From JAKACA01 sp052143575 (GTDB taxonomy: Bacteria > Actinomycetota > Acidimicrobiia > Acidimicrobiales > Bog-793): a stretch of 64,000 nt of DNA. The DNA lies in the NCBI GenBank assembly GCA_052143575.1, contig JBKQSP010000052.1:1-64000 (forward strand). The letters are read 5' to 3'. Every line of letters starts with the position of its first letter. Within the stretch, counting starts at the first letter, position 1. Shown in pieces: positions 16,650-26,129 of the stretch. Below the pieces are notes generated by a model. That model was not told the DNA's origin. It did not search any database and saw only the letters and a list, made by a program, of their open reading frames with translations. Position numbers and translations under genes: made by a program.

Positions 16650-18518
16650 ATGCCGAAGGCCGTAGGAATCGACCTCGGGACGACGAACTCGGTGGTTGCG
16701 TTCCTCGAAGCCGGCGAGCCCACCGTGATCCCGAACGCGGAAGGCGGGCGGACGACGCCGTCGATCGTGGCGTTCACGAAGTCCGGGGAGACGCTCGTCG
16801 GTGAGGTAGCCAAGCGCCAGGCGATCACGAACCCAGACCGCACCGTGCGCTCGGTCAAGCGCCACATGGGCACGGACTGGAGGATCGACATCGACGGAAA
16901 GGGGTACACGCCCCAGGAGATCTCGGCCCGCATCCTGCAGAAGCTGAAGCGGGATGCCGAGGGCTATCTCGGTGACACCGTCGTGCAGGCGGTCATCACC
17001 GTGCCGGCGTACTTCGACGACGCCCAGCGCACGGCCACGAAGGAAGCCGGGCAGATCGCCGGGCTCGAGGTCCTGCGCATCATCAACGAGCCGACGGCGG
17101 CCGCCCTCGCCTACGGCCTCGACAAAGAGGGCGCCGATCAGACCGTCCTCGTGTTCGACCTCGGCGGTGGCACCTTCGACGTGTCGATCCTCGACATCGG
17201 CGACGGCGTCTTCGAGGTGAAAGCCACGCACGGCAACACCCATCTCGGTGGTGACGACTGGGACCAGCGCGTCATGGACTGGCTCGTGAAGTCGTTCAAG
17301 GACACCGAAGGCGTCGACCTCTCGAACGACAAGATGGCCCTGCAGCGGCTGAAGGAAGCCGCCGAGAAGGCCAAGATCGAGCTGTCGGCCGTGCAGGAGA
17401 CGACGATCAACCTGCCGTTCATCACGGCCACGAACGAGGGTCCGAAGCACCTCGACCTCAAGCTCACGCGGGCCAAGTTCCAGGAGCTGACCGAAGACCT
17501 CGTCGAAGCTTGCCGTGGCCCCTTCGAGTCCGCCATCTCGGACGCCAACCTCACGAAGGAGGACATCGACCACGTCATCCTCGTCGGGGGCGCCACTCGC
17601 ATGCCCGCCGTGCAGGAGCTCGTGCACAACCTGACGGGCAAGGAGCCACACAAGGGCGTCAACCCGGACGAGGTCGTCGCCGTCGGCGCCGCCATCCAGG
17701 CCGGCGTCCTCAAAGGCGAGGTGAAGGATGTCCTCCTGCTCGACGTCACGCCCCTCAGCCTCGGCATCGAGACAAAGGGTGGCATCACCCACCGGCTGAT
17801 CGAGCGCAACACCACCATCCCGACCCGCCGCTCCGAGATCTTCACCACGGCCGAGGACAGCCAGCCGTCTGTCGAGATCCACGTGCTGCAGGGCGAGCGC
17901 GACATGGCGATGTACAACAAGACCCTCGGCAAGTTCCAGCTCGTGGACCTGCCACCGGCGCCGCGGGGCATCCCTCAGATCGAGGTCGCCTTCGACATCG
18001 ACGCCAACGGCATCGTGCACGTCTCCGCCAAGGATCTCGCCACCGGCAAGGAGCAGTCGATGACCATCACCGGTCAGTCGTCGCTGCCGAAGGACGACAT
18101 CGCCCGCATGGTGCGCGACGCCGAGGAGCACGCCGCCGAGGACAAGCGGCGCCGCGAGGAGGCGGAGATCCGCAACAACGCCGACACGCTCGTCTACCAG
18201 ACCGAGAAGCTGCTGCGTGACCAGGGCGACAAAGCCCCCGGCGAGGAGAAGACGAGGGTCGAGGACGCCTTGAAGACGCTGAAGACGGCGCTCGAGGGGA
18301 CCGACGCCGACGCCATCAGCCACGCTCTCGAAGCACTCAAGGGCGCCACGCAGGCCATGGGCCAGAAGATCTACGAGGCCGCCGGCGCGGCGGCGTCGAG
18401 CTCGGGCAGCGATGCCTCCGGCTCCTCGAGCTCTTCCGGCTCCGCTGACACGGGCGCCTCCGACGATGACGTCGTGGACGCCGAGATCGTGGACGGTCCC
18501 AACCCGGGCGACGCATGA
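16650..18518 (+). CDS. dnaK: Hsp70 chaperone DnaK
   Basis: ATP-driven chaperone of 622 residues that binds unfolded hydrophobic segments and acts with DnaJ and GrpE. The ATPase domain starts MPKAVGIDLGTTNSVVAFLE and carries VLVFDLGGGTFDVSIL and VGGATRMPAVQ. The substrate-binding domain starts after the linker DVLLLDVTPLSLGIET, and the lid ends in a Ser/Gly-rich tail and an acidic end (DDDVVDAEIVD). ATG at 16650 has GGAGG six bases before it. First gene of the HspR-controlled operon; its stop overlaps the grpE start (ATGA). Confidence 0.99.
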   Translation: MPKAVGIDLGTTNSVVAFLEAGEPTVIPNAEGGRTTPSIVAFTKSGETLVGEVAKRQAITNPDRTVRSVKRHMGTDWRIDIDGKGYTPQEISARILQKLKRDAEGYLGDTVVQAVITVPAYFDDAQRTATKEAGQIAGLEVLRIINEPTAAALAYGLDKEGADQTVLVFDLGGGTFDVSILDIGDGVFEVKATHGNTHLGGDDWDQRVMDWLVKSFKDTEGVDLSNDKMALQRLKEAAEKAKIELSAVQETTINLPFITATNEGPKHLDLKLTRAKFQELTEDLVEACRGPFESAISDANLTKEDIDHVILVGGATRMPAVQELVHNLTGKEPHKGVNPDEVVAVGAAIQAGVLKGEVKDVLLLDVTPLSLGIETKGGITHRLIERNTTIPTRRSEIFTTAEDSQPSVEIHVLQGERDMAMYNKTLGKFQLVDLPPAPRGIPQIEVAFDIDANGIVHVSAKDLATGKEQSMTITGQSSLPKDDIARMVRDAEEHAAEDKRRREEAEIRNNADTLVYQTEKLLRDQGDKAPGEEKTRVEDALKTLKTALEGTDADAISHALEALKGATQAMGQKIYEAAGAAASSSGSDASGSSSSSGSADTGASDDDVVDAEIVDGPNPGDA

Positions 18519-19297
18519 GCGGCACGTTCGACGAATCATCGCCGCACTTCGCAGACGGCGACCCGGAGCCGGACGGTGACAGCGACGCTGACGACATCGT
18601 CGACACCGAGCTCGTCCGGACGCCCGGCGGCGGCAAACCCGCCCCGGGCAAGAGCGGCGCCGGCACGCCGGGCGGCGAGGACGAGGAGGGCGCCGGCGAG
18701 ACGTCAGAAGCTGGCGGAGCGGAGTCACCGCCAAACGGCGGCAAGCCCCAGGACCCCTTCCGCCTCCTCGATGGCGACCTCACCGGCCTCGAGAGCCTGC
18801 TCTCGGACGACTTCGCCCGCATCAGCGCCGAGCGGGACGAGTTCCTCGACTCCCTGAAGCGCCTGCAAGCGGACTTCGACAACTTCCGCAAGCGGGCGGG
18901 ACGCCAGCAGGCCGAGACGCGGCAACGCGCCACGGAGGCGCTCGTCCTGCGGTTGCTGCCGGTGCTCGACTCGCTCGAGCTCGCGCTCGCCCACCTCGGC
19001 CTCGGAGCCACCGCGCCCACTGACGAGGCCTCGATAGCGGTGTTGCAAGTCAACGCTCAGCTACACGGCATCCTCGCCCGCGAGGGTCTCGAGCGGATCG
19101 ATGCCATCGGCGTCGGCTTCGACCCCACGATGCACGAGGCCACCGCCATGGACGACAGTGCGCCCCCGAAGGACCAAGACGGCAACGGCGACGGCAACGG
19201 CGAGCCTGCGGGCCCGACGGTCACCGAGGTGTGGCGGTCCGGGTACCGCATGGGTGACCGCGTCATCCGGCCCGCCATGGTGCGGGTGCGGGGCTGA
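18515..19297 (+). CDS. grpE: Nucleotide exchange factor GrpE
   Basis: Cochaperone that releases ADP from DnaK. It has 260 residues, longer than most GrpE because of an acidic, low-complexity N-terminal extension of about 85 residues. The conserved core follows: a coiled coil (ISAERDEFLDSLKRLQADFD, then NFRKRAGRQQAE), LLPVLDSLELAL, and the beta-wing ending with VTEVWRSGYRMGDRVIRPAMV. It starts inside the dnaK stop codon, so translation is coupled. The disordered acidic extension could tune temperature sensing, which is speculation. Confidence 0.97.
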   Translation: MSGTFDESSPHFADGDPEPDGDSDADDIVDTELVRTPGGGKPAPGKSGAGTPGGEDEEGAGETSEAGGAESPPNGGKPQDPFRLLDGDLTGLESLLSDDFARISAERDEFLDSLKRLQADFDNFRKRAGRQQAETRQRATEALVLRLLPVLDSLELALAHLGLGATAPTDEASIAVLQVNAQLHGILAREGLERIDAIGVGFDPTMHEATAMDDSAPPKDQDGNGDGNGEPAGPTVTEVWRSGYRMGDRVIRPAMVRVRG

Positions 19298-19330
19298 CGA
19301 GCGGTGGCAGGAAAGGGCGCAGGCTGAGCG

Positions 19331-20458
19331 ATGGCCCCGCAACGCGACTGGTTCGAAACCGACTACTACAAGGTGCTCGGCGTCTCCTCCGGAGCGACCG
19401 AGAAGGAGATCACGCGGGCCTACCGCAAGCTCGCCAAGCAGTACCACCCGGACGCCAACCCGGGCGCCGAGGACAAGTTCAAAGCGATCGCCGCCGCCTA
19501 TGACGTGCTCGGCGACGCCGACAAGCGCAAGGAGTACGACGAGGTCCGCCGGTTGGGGCCGTTGGCGGGAGGGCTCGGGGGTTTCGGCCGTGGTGGCAAT
19601 GCCGGCGACGGCGGCGGCTTCAACTTCCACATCGACGACCTCGGCGACATCTTCGGCAACCTGTTCGGCCAGGGCAGGTCGCGCAACCAGAAGAACACGA
19701 CCTGGACGAGCGCCCGCCGCGGCCAGGACGTCGAGACGGAGCTGCACCTGCCCTTCAACGAGGCAATCCACGGAGCCGTCGCCTCGGTCAACGTCGTCAC
19801 CGGCGTGATCTGCCATACCTGCGCCGGCTCGGGCTCGCGCCCGGGCACCTTGCCGATCACCTGCCCGCGCTGCGGTGGCACCGGGACGCTCAACGACAAT
19901 CAAGGCCTCTTCTCACTCGCCTCGCCCTGCCCGGAATGCCGAGGCCGCGGCCTCAAGGTCGTCGACCCGTGCCCGACCTGCGACGGGTCGGGCGTGGAGC
20001 GGCGCCAACGCCAGGTGAAAGTGCGCATCCCTACCGGCGTCGAGGACGGGCAGCGCATCCGCGTGAAAGGTCGGGGGGAGCCGGGTGAGAACGGTGGGCC
20101 GCCCGGTGACCTCTACGTCGTCGTGCACGTCGAGCGGCACCCGCTCTTCGGCCGGCGCGGCAAGAACCTGACGTTGCGGGTGCCCATCACCTTCGCCGAG
20201 GCCGCCCTCGGGGCTGACATCACGGTGCCATCGCTCGACGAGCCCGTGACCCTGCGAATCCCGCCGGGGACGCCGTCCGGAAAGACGTTTCGCGTGAAGG
20301 GGCGGGGCGTCAAGACAGCCGCCACGGCGGGCGACCTCCTCGTCACCGTCGAGGCGGATGTACCGACGTCGCTGACCGACGAGCAGCGCGCCGCCGTCGA
20401 AGCCTTCGCCAAGGCGACGACCGACTCGCCCCGCTCCCGTCTGCTGGCGGAGGCATGA
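19331..20458 (+). CDS. dnaJ: Hsp40 cochaperone DnaJ
   Basis: 375 residues with complete class A architecture. The J domain (DYYKVLGVSSGATEKEITRA) has the HPD motif, then comes a Gly/Phe-rich stretch. Four zinc-binding CxxCxGxG modules follow (CHTCAGSG, CPRCGGTG, CPECRGRG, CPTCDGSG), and the C-terminal substrate-binding beta domains complete it. It stimulates DnaK ATPase and delivers substrates. It lies 33 bases after grpE and overlaps hspR by four bases. This is the DnaJ1-type gene of actinobacteria. Confidence 0.98.
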   Translation: MAPQRDWFETDYYKVLGVSSGATEKEITRAYRKLAKQYHPDANPGAEDKFKAIAAAYDVLGDADKRKEYDEVRRLGPLAGGLGGFGRGGNAGDGGGFNFHIDDLGDIFGNLFGQGRSRNQKNTTWTSARRGQDVETELHLPFNEAIHGAVASVNVVTGVICHTCAGSGSRPGTLPITCPRCGGTGTLNDNQGLFSLASPCPECRGRGLKVVDPCPTCDGSGVERRQRQVKVRIPTGVEDGQRIRVKGRGEPGENGGPPGDLYVVVHVERHPLFGRRGKNLTLRVPITFAEAALGADITVPSLDEPVTLRIPPGTPSGKTFRVKGRGVKTAATAGDLLVTVEADVPTSLTDEQRAAVEAFAKATTDSPRSRLLAEA

Positions 20459-20874
20459 GGCTCATGGGCACGCCGGTCGACATCAGCAGCGGCGCCGGGG
20501 GCGACGGCGCCAGCACGCAGGCCGTCTACGTCATCTCCGTGGCCGCAGAGCTCGCCGGCGTCCACCCGCAGACGCTGCGCATCTACGAGCGCAAGGGACT
20601 TCTCGACCCCGCCCGCACCCACGGTGGCATCCGCCGCTACAGCGAGGCCGACATCCAACAGCTGCGGCGCATCCAACACCTCACTGCCGCCGGTATCAAC
20701 CTCGAGGGCGTCCGCCGCATCCTCGCCCTCGAAGCCGAGCTGGAGCGCATCAGGGGCGAGCTGGAACGAGTACGCGCCGAGGCACAGGAGGCGGTCGTCA
20801 GCACGCATCGCTTCTACCGCCGGGACCTCGTACCCGTGGCAAAGAACCGCCTGCCCGCCAAATGGCGAGGCTGA
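20455..20874 (+). CDS. hspR: Heat-shock repressor HspR
   Basis: MerR-family repressor of 139 residues. The winged helix reads VYVISVAAELAGVHPQTLRI, then YERKGLLDPARTHGGIRRYS, followed by a dimerisation coiled coil and a basic tail. HspR binds HAIR sites with DnaK as corepressor. The operon position after dnaJ and the HAIR element at dnaK confirm the assignment. ATG at 20455 overlaps the dnaJ stop; ATG at 20464 is an alternative. Confidence 0.96.
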   Translation: MRLMGTPVDISSGAGGDGASTQAVYVISVAAELAGVHPQTLRIYERKGLLDPARTHGGIRRYSEADIQQLRRIQHLTAAGINLEGVRRILALEAELERIRGELERVRAEAQEAVVSTHRFYRRDLVPVAKNRLPAKWRG

Positions 20875-20913
20875 CACAACGGCGCCACCGATGACGACAA
20901 GGACTGTTGCAAC

Positions 20914-23409
20914 ATGACGTTCGACCCCAACCGCTGGACGAGAAAGACGCAGGAGGCCGCCCGCGACGCAGTTGCCCTCGCCCGCCAGTACCACCACGCC
21001 GAGGTGACACCGGAGCACTTCCTCTACGCCGCTCTCGGGCAGGAGGGCGGTGTCACCATCCCGCTGCTCGACAAGCTCGGCATCTCCCCGCTCACGGTGA
21101 GAAACCGCCTCGACGAGTCCTTCGGCCGCCTCCCGAAGGCCTACGGCGGCGGTGAGCCCTCCTTCTCCCGCGAGATGATGCAGGCCTTCGAACGCGCCGA
21201 GGCCACTCAGACGGAGATGGGCGACGAGTACCTTTCCGTCGAGCACCTCCTGCTCGCCCTGGCCGGCGAGCTCGGCGTCTCCCGCGACGCCCTCCTCACG
21301 GCGCTGCGCGAGGTGCGGGGCAGCCACCGCGTCACCTCGCAGGAGCCGGAGGAGCAGTACCGCGCCCTCGAGCGATACTCGCAGGATCTCACCGACCTCG
21401 CCCGCCGCCGCCGCCTCGACCCGGTCATCGGCCGCGACGAGGAGATCCGCCGCGTTATCCAGGTTCTCTCGCGCCGCACGAAGAACAACCCCGTCCTCAT
21501 CGGCGAGCCGGGAGTCGGCAAGACGGCCATCGTCGAGGGGCTGGCGCAGCGCATCGTCGAAGGCGACGTGCCGGAGGGCTTGAAGAACAAGCGGGTCGTC
21601 TCGCTCGACCTTGCCTCCATGGTGGCCGGTGCCAAGTACCGGGGCGAGTTCGATGAGCGGCTCAAGTCGGTCCTGAAGGAGATCTCGGACGCGGAGGGCG
21701 AGATCATCACCTTCATCGACGAGCTGCACACCATCGTGGGCGCCGGTGGAGCCGAAGGCGCCATGGACGCCGGCAACATGATCAAGCCGATGCTCGCCCG
21801 CGGTGAGCTCCGCATGATCGGGGCCACGACGCTCGACGAGTACCGCAAGCACATCGAGAAGGACGCCGCCCTCGAGCGCCGGTTCCAGCCGATCATCGTG
21901 GAGCCCCCGTCGGTGGCCGACACGATCGCCATCCTTCGCGGGTTGAAGGAGCGCTACGAGGTGCACCACGGCGTTCGCATCCAGGACGCCGCCCTCGTGG
22001 CTGCCGCCGTGCTCTCGGATCGCTACGTGACGGGGCGTTTCCTGCCGGACAAGGCCATCGACCTCATCGACGAGTCGGCCAGCCGGCTCCGCATCGAGAT
22101 CGACTCGATGCCGACCGAGCTCGACGTGGTCTCGCGGCACATCCGCCAGCTCGAGATCGAGGAGATGGCCCTTTCGAAGGAAGAGGACTCGGTGTCGCGC
22201 GAGCGCCTCGCCCGCCTGCAAGCGGAGCTGGCCGACCTGCGCGAGCAGCAGACCGCCATGACAGCGCACTGGCAGGCCGAGAAAGAGGCGATCGGCGCCA
22301 TCCGGACGCTGAAGAGCGACGTCGAGGCGGCCCGCGGTGAAGCGGACCGTTTCGAGCGGGCGGGCGACCTCGCCAAGGCCGCCGAGATCCGCTACGGCCA
22401 GGTGCCGGAGCTCGAACGCAAGATCGAGGAGGCGACCGCCAAGCTCGCCGAGCTGCAGTCGAGCCAGAAGATGCTGAAGGAGGAGGTGGACTCCGAGGAC
22501 GTCGCCGAGGTCGTGAGCCGCTGGACGGGCGTACCGGTCTCCCGCCTCGTCGAGGGTGAGGTCGCCAAGCTCGTGCACCTCGAGGATCTCCTGCACGCTC
22601 GCGTCGTCGGCCAGGACGAGGCCGTCATGGCCGTCGCCAACGCCATCCGCCGCAGCCGGGCGGGTCTCGGGGATCCGAATCGGCCGATCGGCTCGTTTCT
22701 CTTCCTCGGGCCAACCGGTGTCGGCAAGACCGAGCTCGCCCGGGCACTGGCTGAGATCCTCTTCGATGACGAGCGGGCCGTCACCCGCATCGACATGGGT
22801 GAGTACCAGGAGCGGCACAACGTCTCACGGCTCGTGGGTGCCCCGCCCGGCTATGTCGGCTACGAGGAGGGCGGCCAGCTCACCGAGGCGGTGCGGCGCC
22901 GGCCCTACGCAGTCGTGCTCCTCGACGAGATCGAGAAGGCCCACCCGGACGTCTTCAACGTCCTGTTGCAAGTGCTCGACGACGGGCGCTTGACCGACGG
23001 TCAGGGGCGCACCGTGAACTTCACGAACACCGTCCTCATCATGACCTCCAACCTGCAGGGCGACCCGCTCTCGGTCTTCAAGCCGGAGTTCGTGAACCGT
23101 ATCGACGAGATCGTGCGGTTCCGCTCGCTCACCCGCGAGGATCTCACCCGCATCGTCGACATCCAGCTCCGCCTGCTCGCCAAGCGGCTGGAGGGCCGGC
23201 GCTTCACCCTCGAGGTCTCCGATGCCGCCAAGGTCTGGCTCGGCGATCACGGCTACGACGAAGCCTTCGGCGCCCGGCCCCTTCGTCGCGTCATCCAGCG
23301 AGCCATCGGCGACCCGCTGGCCGTGGCCCTGCTGGAGGGCCGCTTCTCCGAGGGCGACACCGTGCACGTCGACGTCGACGAGAAGGGCGAGTCGCTCGTG
23401 CTGCGATGA
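20914..23409 (+). CDS. clpB: Disaggregase ClpB
   Basis: Hexameric AAA+ disaggregase of 831 residues that cooperates with DnaK. The double N-domain (residues 1-145) is followed by NBD1 with GEPGVGKTAIVEGL, a long middle coiled coil (about 395-515) and NBD2 with GPTGVGKTELARALAE. After the sensor strand LIMTSNL the loop before FKPEFVNRID is unusually short, probably missing 10-20 residues present in E. coli ClpB. This partly explains the short total length. It is 39 bases after hspR with AAGGA before the ATG, so it probably belongs to the HspR operon. Confidence 0.97.
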   Translation: MTFDPNRWTRKTQEAARDAVALARQYHHAEVTPEHFLYAALGQEGGVTIPLLDKLGISPLTVRNRLDESFGRLPKAYGGGEPSFSREMMQAFERAEATQTEMGDEYLSVEHLLLALAGELGVSRDALLTALREVRGSHRVTSQEPEEQYRALERYSQDLTDLARRRRLDPVIGRDEEIRRVIQVLSRRTKNNPVLIGEPGVGKTAIVEGLAQRIVEGDVPEGLKNKRVVSLDLASMVAGAKYRGEFDERLKSVLKEISDAEGEIITFIDELHTIVGAGGAEGAMDAGNMIKPMLARGELRMIGATTLDEYRKHIEKDAALERRFQPIIVEPPSVADTIAILRGLKERYEVHHGVRIQDAALVAAAVLSDRYVTGRFLPDKAIDLIDESASRLRIEIDSMPTELDVVSRHIRQLEIEEMALSKEEDSVSRERLARLQAELADLREQQTAMTAHWQAEKEAIGAIRTLKSDVEAARGEADRFERAGDLAKAAEIRYGQVPELERKIEEATAKLAELQSSQKMLKEEVDSEDVAEVVSRWTGVPVSRLVEGEVAKLVHLEDLLHARVVGQDEAVMAVANAIRRSRAGLGDPNRPIGSFLFLGPTGVGKTELARALAEILFDDERAVTRIDMGEYQERHNVSRLVGAPPGYVGYEEGGQLTEAVRRRPYAVVLLDEIEKAHPDVFNVLLQVLDDGRLTDGQGRTVNFTNTVLIMTSNLQGDPLSVFKPEFVNRIDEIVRFRSLTREDLTRIVDIQLRLLAKRLEGRRFTLEVSDAAKVWLGDHGYDEAFGARPLRRVIQRAIGDPLAVALLEGRFSEGDTVHVDVDEKGESLVLR

Positions 23410-23462
23410 GGGCGCCGGCTGACGCGATCTGTCGCCACGCCCCCGGCTGCCAGACTGGCGGC

Positions 23463-24500
23463 GTGCAGGTGCGTGAGATCGACCCGAACGACGACGAGCA
23501 GCTCAGGTCCTGGTGGGCCGTGCAGCACGCTTCGAGGACGGCCGATTGGCCGCAGGACACGCCCCTGACATTCACCGCTGCCCGCGCCATTGCCAACGGC
23601 GGGTTCGGTGCCAAGCGGTTCGTGCTGGCGGTTGCCGACGACGAGGACGGCCGCGCCGTCGGCTGCTCGATGCTCGGGCTCCCCCAGCGCGACAACACCG
23701 GGACCATCGAGGCCGATCTGCAGGTGGACCCGGATCGCCGCCGCCGCGGCGTCGGACGCGCCCTCGCCCTCCACGCCGAGCGCCTCGCCCGCCGCGAGGG
23801 CCGCACGACGATCGCCGGCGGCTACGAGGAGCCGCTCGACGACCCCCGAGCGGGCGGCGCCTTCGCGGCGGCACTCGGCTACGAGCCCGTCCTCTCCGAG
23901 CTCCGACGAGAACTGCATCTCCCCATCGGGCACACCGCTCTTGACGAGCTCGAGGCGTCGTGCGCCCCTTACGCCGAGGGCTACCGCCTGGTGAGGTGGC
24001 AGGACCGCAACCCGGACGAGCTTGTCGAGGGACGGCTCGAGCTCGAGCGCACGATGTCGCGCGATGCTCCCCACGGCGACCTCGAGCACGAGCCGCAGGA
24101 GTGGGACGAGGAGCGCCTGCGCGGGGGCGAGGCGACGGTGGCGGCGATGGGTGTGACGACGTTCTTCGCCGGAGCAACCCGGTCTGTCACGGGTGACCTC
24201 GTCGCCTTCACGGCGATCGGCGTCCATCACGATTCGCCGGAGAACGGCGATCAGTGGGCCACCATCGTCCTCGGGCAGGAGCGCGGCCACCGCCTCGGCA
24301 TGCTCGTCAAGATCGCCAACATCCGCCAGGTCATGGAGCGCTCGCCCCTCACGCGGAGGATCCAGACCTGGAACGGCGAGACGAACCGCCACATGACACG
24401 AGTCAACGACGAGCTCGGCTTTGTCGTCACGGCACGCGCCGTCCTCGTCCAGAAGCGCCTGGGCGTCGCCGCCGAGCAGGCGGCCGCCGCCGCCCCCTAG
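23463..24500 (+). CDS. Tandem GNAT acetyltransferase domain protein
   Basis: About 345 residues with two GNAT folds. The first has the acetyl-CoA loop LQVDPDRRRRGVGRALALHA; the second is degenerate (TIVLGQERGHRLGMLVKIAN). Two-domain GNATs are common in actinobacteria; mycothiol synthase MshD has this layout, but I cannot show that activity here. The frame opens at 23406 overlapping the clpB stop, but the first 19 residues look non-domain. GTG at 23463 is six bases after CAGACT, so a leaderless start there is preferred. Confidence 0.78.
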   Translation: MQVREIDPNDDEQLRSWWAVQHASRTADWPQDTPLTFTAARAIANGGFGAKRFVLAVADDEDGRAVGCSMLGLPQRDNTGTIEADLQVDPDRRRRGVGRALALHAERLARREGRTTIAGGYEEPLDDPRAGGAFAAALGYEPVLSELRRELHLPIGHTALDELEASCAPYAEGYRLVRWQDRNPDELVEGRLELERTMSRDAPHGDLEHEPQEWDEERLRGGEATVAAMGVTTFFAGATRSVTGDLVAFTAIGVHHDSPENGDQWATIVLGQERGHRLGMLVKIANIRQVMERSPLTRRIQTWNGETNRHMTRVNDELGFVVTARAVLVQKRLGVAAEQAAAAAP

Positions 24501-24605
24501 CGGCCCGGCCCCGGCGGTGGGAACCACGGGCCGAGGCCCGATAGATTCACCCCGGAGCCGGACCCGCATCCGCGCCGCCCATGACGAGGAGGGAGCACCC
24601 GCGCC

Positions 24606-26129
24606 GTGACGACCTCGAATCCATTGCGCGACCCGAGGGACCGCCGTCTGCCGCGCATCCCCGACCCGTGCGCCCTCGTCGTGTTCGGCGTCACGGGCGA
24701 CCTCGCCCGCAAGAAGCTCATCCCCGCCGTCTACGACCTCGGCAACCGCGGGTTGCTGCCGCCGGGCTTCGTGTTGCTGGGATTCGCCCGCCGCGACTGG
24801 GGCGACGGTGACTTCGAGCAGCTCGCCAAGACCGCCGCCAAGGAGCACTCCCGCACGGAGTTCCGGGACGATGTCTGGCGGCGCATCGCCGACAGCGTCC
24901 GCTTCGTCCCGGGCTCCTTCGACGACGACAACGCCTTCGATCAGCTCGACAGCACCCTCGTCGAGCTCGAGAGCAGCCACGGCATCGCCGGCAACGCCGC
25001 CTTCTACTTGTCGATCCCGCCGGCTGCCTTCCCGCAGGTGCTCAAGCAGCTGGACCGTACGAGGATGGCCGCCAACGAGGAGCGAGGCGGCTGGCGCCGC
25101 GTCGTCGTCGAGAAGCCGTTCGGGCACGACCTCGCCTCCTCGAGGGATCTCAACCAGCTCGTCGACAGCGTCTTCACGCCGAACGACGTCTTCCGCATCG
25201 ACCACTACCTCGGCAAGGAGACGGTGCAGAACCTTCTCGCCCTCCGCTTCGCCAACACGCTCTTCGAGCCGGTCTGGAACTCCAACTACGTCGACAGCGT
25301 GCAGATCACGATGGCCGAGGACGTCGGAATCGAGGGCCGGGCGGCCTTCTACGACTCCGCAGGGGCTGCTCGCGACGTCCTCCAGAACCATCTGCTGCAG
25401 CTGCTGGCGCTGACAGCGATGGAAGAGCCGGTGAGCTTCGACTCCGAGTCGCTCCGCATCGAGAAGCGCAAGGTGCTGCGGGCCATCTCGATACCGGAGA
25501 ACAAAGCTGCCTTCACGGTAAGAGGGCAGTACGAGCAGGGCTGGCTCGCCGGAGAGCGCGTCCGCGGCTATCTCGACGAGGAGGGCATCCCCCCGCAGTC
25601 GAGGACGGAGAGCTACGCCGCCGTGCGCCTCGGCGTCGAAACCCGCCGCTGGGCGGGTGTCCCTTTCTATCTCCGCACCGGCAAGCGGCTCCCCCGCCGC
25701 GTCACCGAGATCGCCGTCGTGTTCAAGCGCGCTCCTCACCTGCCCTTTGCCAAGACCGACACGGCCGAGCTCGGGCACAACCAGCTCGTCGTGAGGGTGC
25801 AGCCGGACGAGGGGATCACGTTGCGCTTCGGATCGAAGGTGCCGGGATCGGCCATGGAGGTGCGCGAAGTCTCCATGGACTTCCTCTACGGCGCCTCCTT
25901 CACCGAGTCGAGCCCGGAGGCCTACGAGCGGCTGCTCCTCGACGTCCTCGTCGGAGATCGCACCCTCTTCCCGGACCACAACGAGGTCGAGGCGTCCTGG
26001 CAGGTCATCGACCCGCTCGAGGAGTTCTGGGCGACGACCACGCCGGAGCGCTACCGGGCGGGCGAGTGGGGACCGCGAGCGGCCGACGACATGCTCGCCC
26101 TTGAGGGACGCACGTGGAGGCGGCCGTGA
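24606..26129 (+). CDS. zwf: Glucose-6-phosphate 1-dehydrogenase
   Basis: First enzyme of the oxidative pentose phosphate pathway, producing NADPH and 6-phosphogluconolactone. It has 507 residues. The N-terminal nucleotide-binding fold (ALVVFGVTGDLARKKLIPAV) and the active site FRIDHYLGKETVQNLLALRF are clear. GTG at 24606 follows AGGAGGGAG by about ten bases. A TAGATT -10 candidate lies at 24542-24547. It is translationally coupled to opcA. Confidence 0.98.
   Translation: MTTSNPLRDPRDRRLPRIPDPCALVVFGVTGDLARKKLIPAVYDLGNRGLLPPGFVLLGFARRDWGDGDFEQLAKTAAKEHSRTEFRDDVWRRIADSVRFVPGSFDDDNAFDQLDSTLVELESSHGIAGNAAFYLSIPPAAFPQVLKQLDRTRMAANEERGGWRRVVVEKPFGHDLASSRDLNQLVDSVFTPNDVFRIDHYLGKETVQNLLALRFANTLFEPVWNSNYVDSVQITMAEDVGIEGRAAFYDSAGAARDVLQNHLLQLLALTAMEEPVSFDSESLRIEKRKVLRAISIPENKAAFTVRGQYEQGWLAGERVRGYLDEEGIPPQSRTESYAAVRLGVETRRWAGVPFYLRTGKRLPRRVTEIAVVFKRAPHLPFAKTDTAELGHNQLVVRVQPDEGITLRFGSKVPGSAMEVREVSMDFLYGASFTESSPEAYERLLLDVLVGDRTLFPDHNEVEASWQVIDPLEEFWATTTPERYRAGEWGPRAADDMLALEGRTWRRP

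Noticed and set aside
16569..18734. 721-residue open frame antisense to dnaK
   Set aside because: DnaK on the other strand is certain, and antisense frames of dnaK in GC-rich genomes are commonly open without being genes.
20113..22818. 901-residue frame antisense to dnaJ/hspR/clpB
   Set aside because: No family resemblance; three well-supported genes lie opposite.
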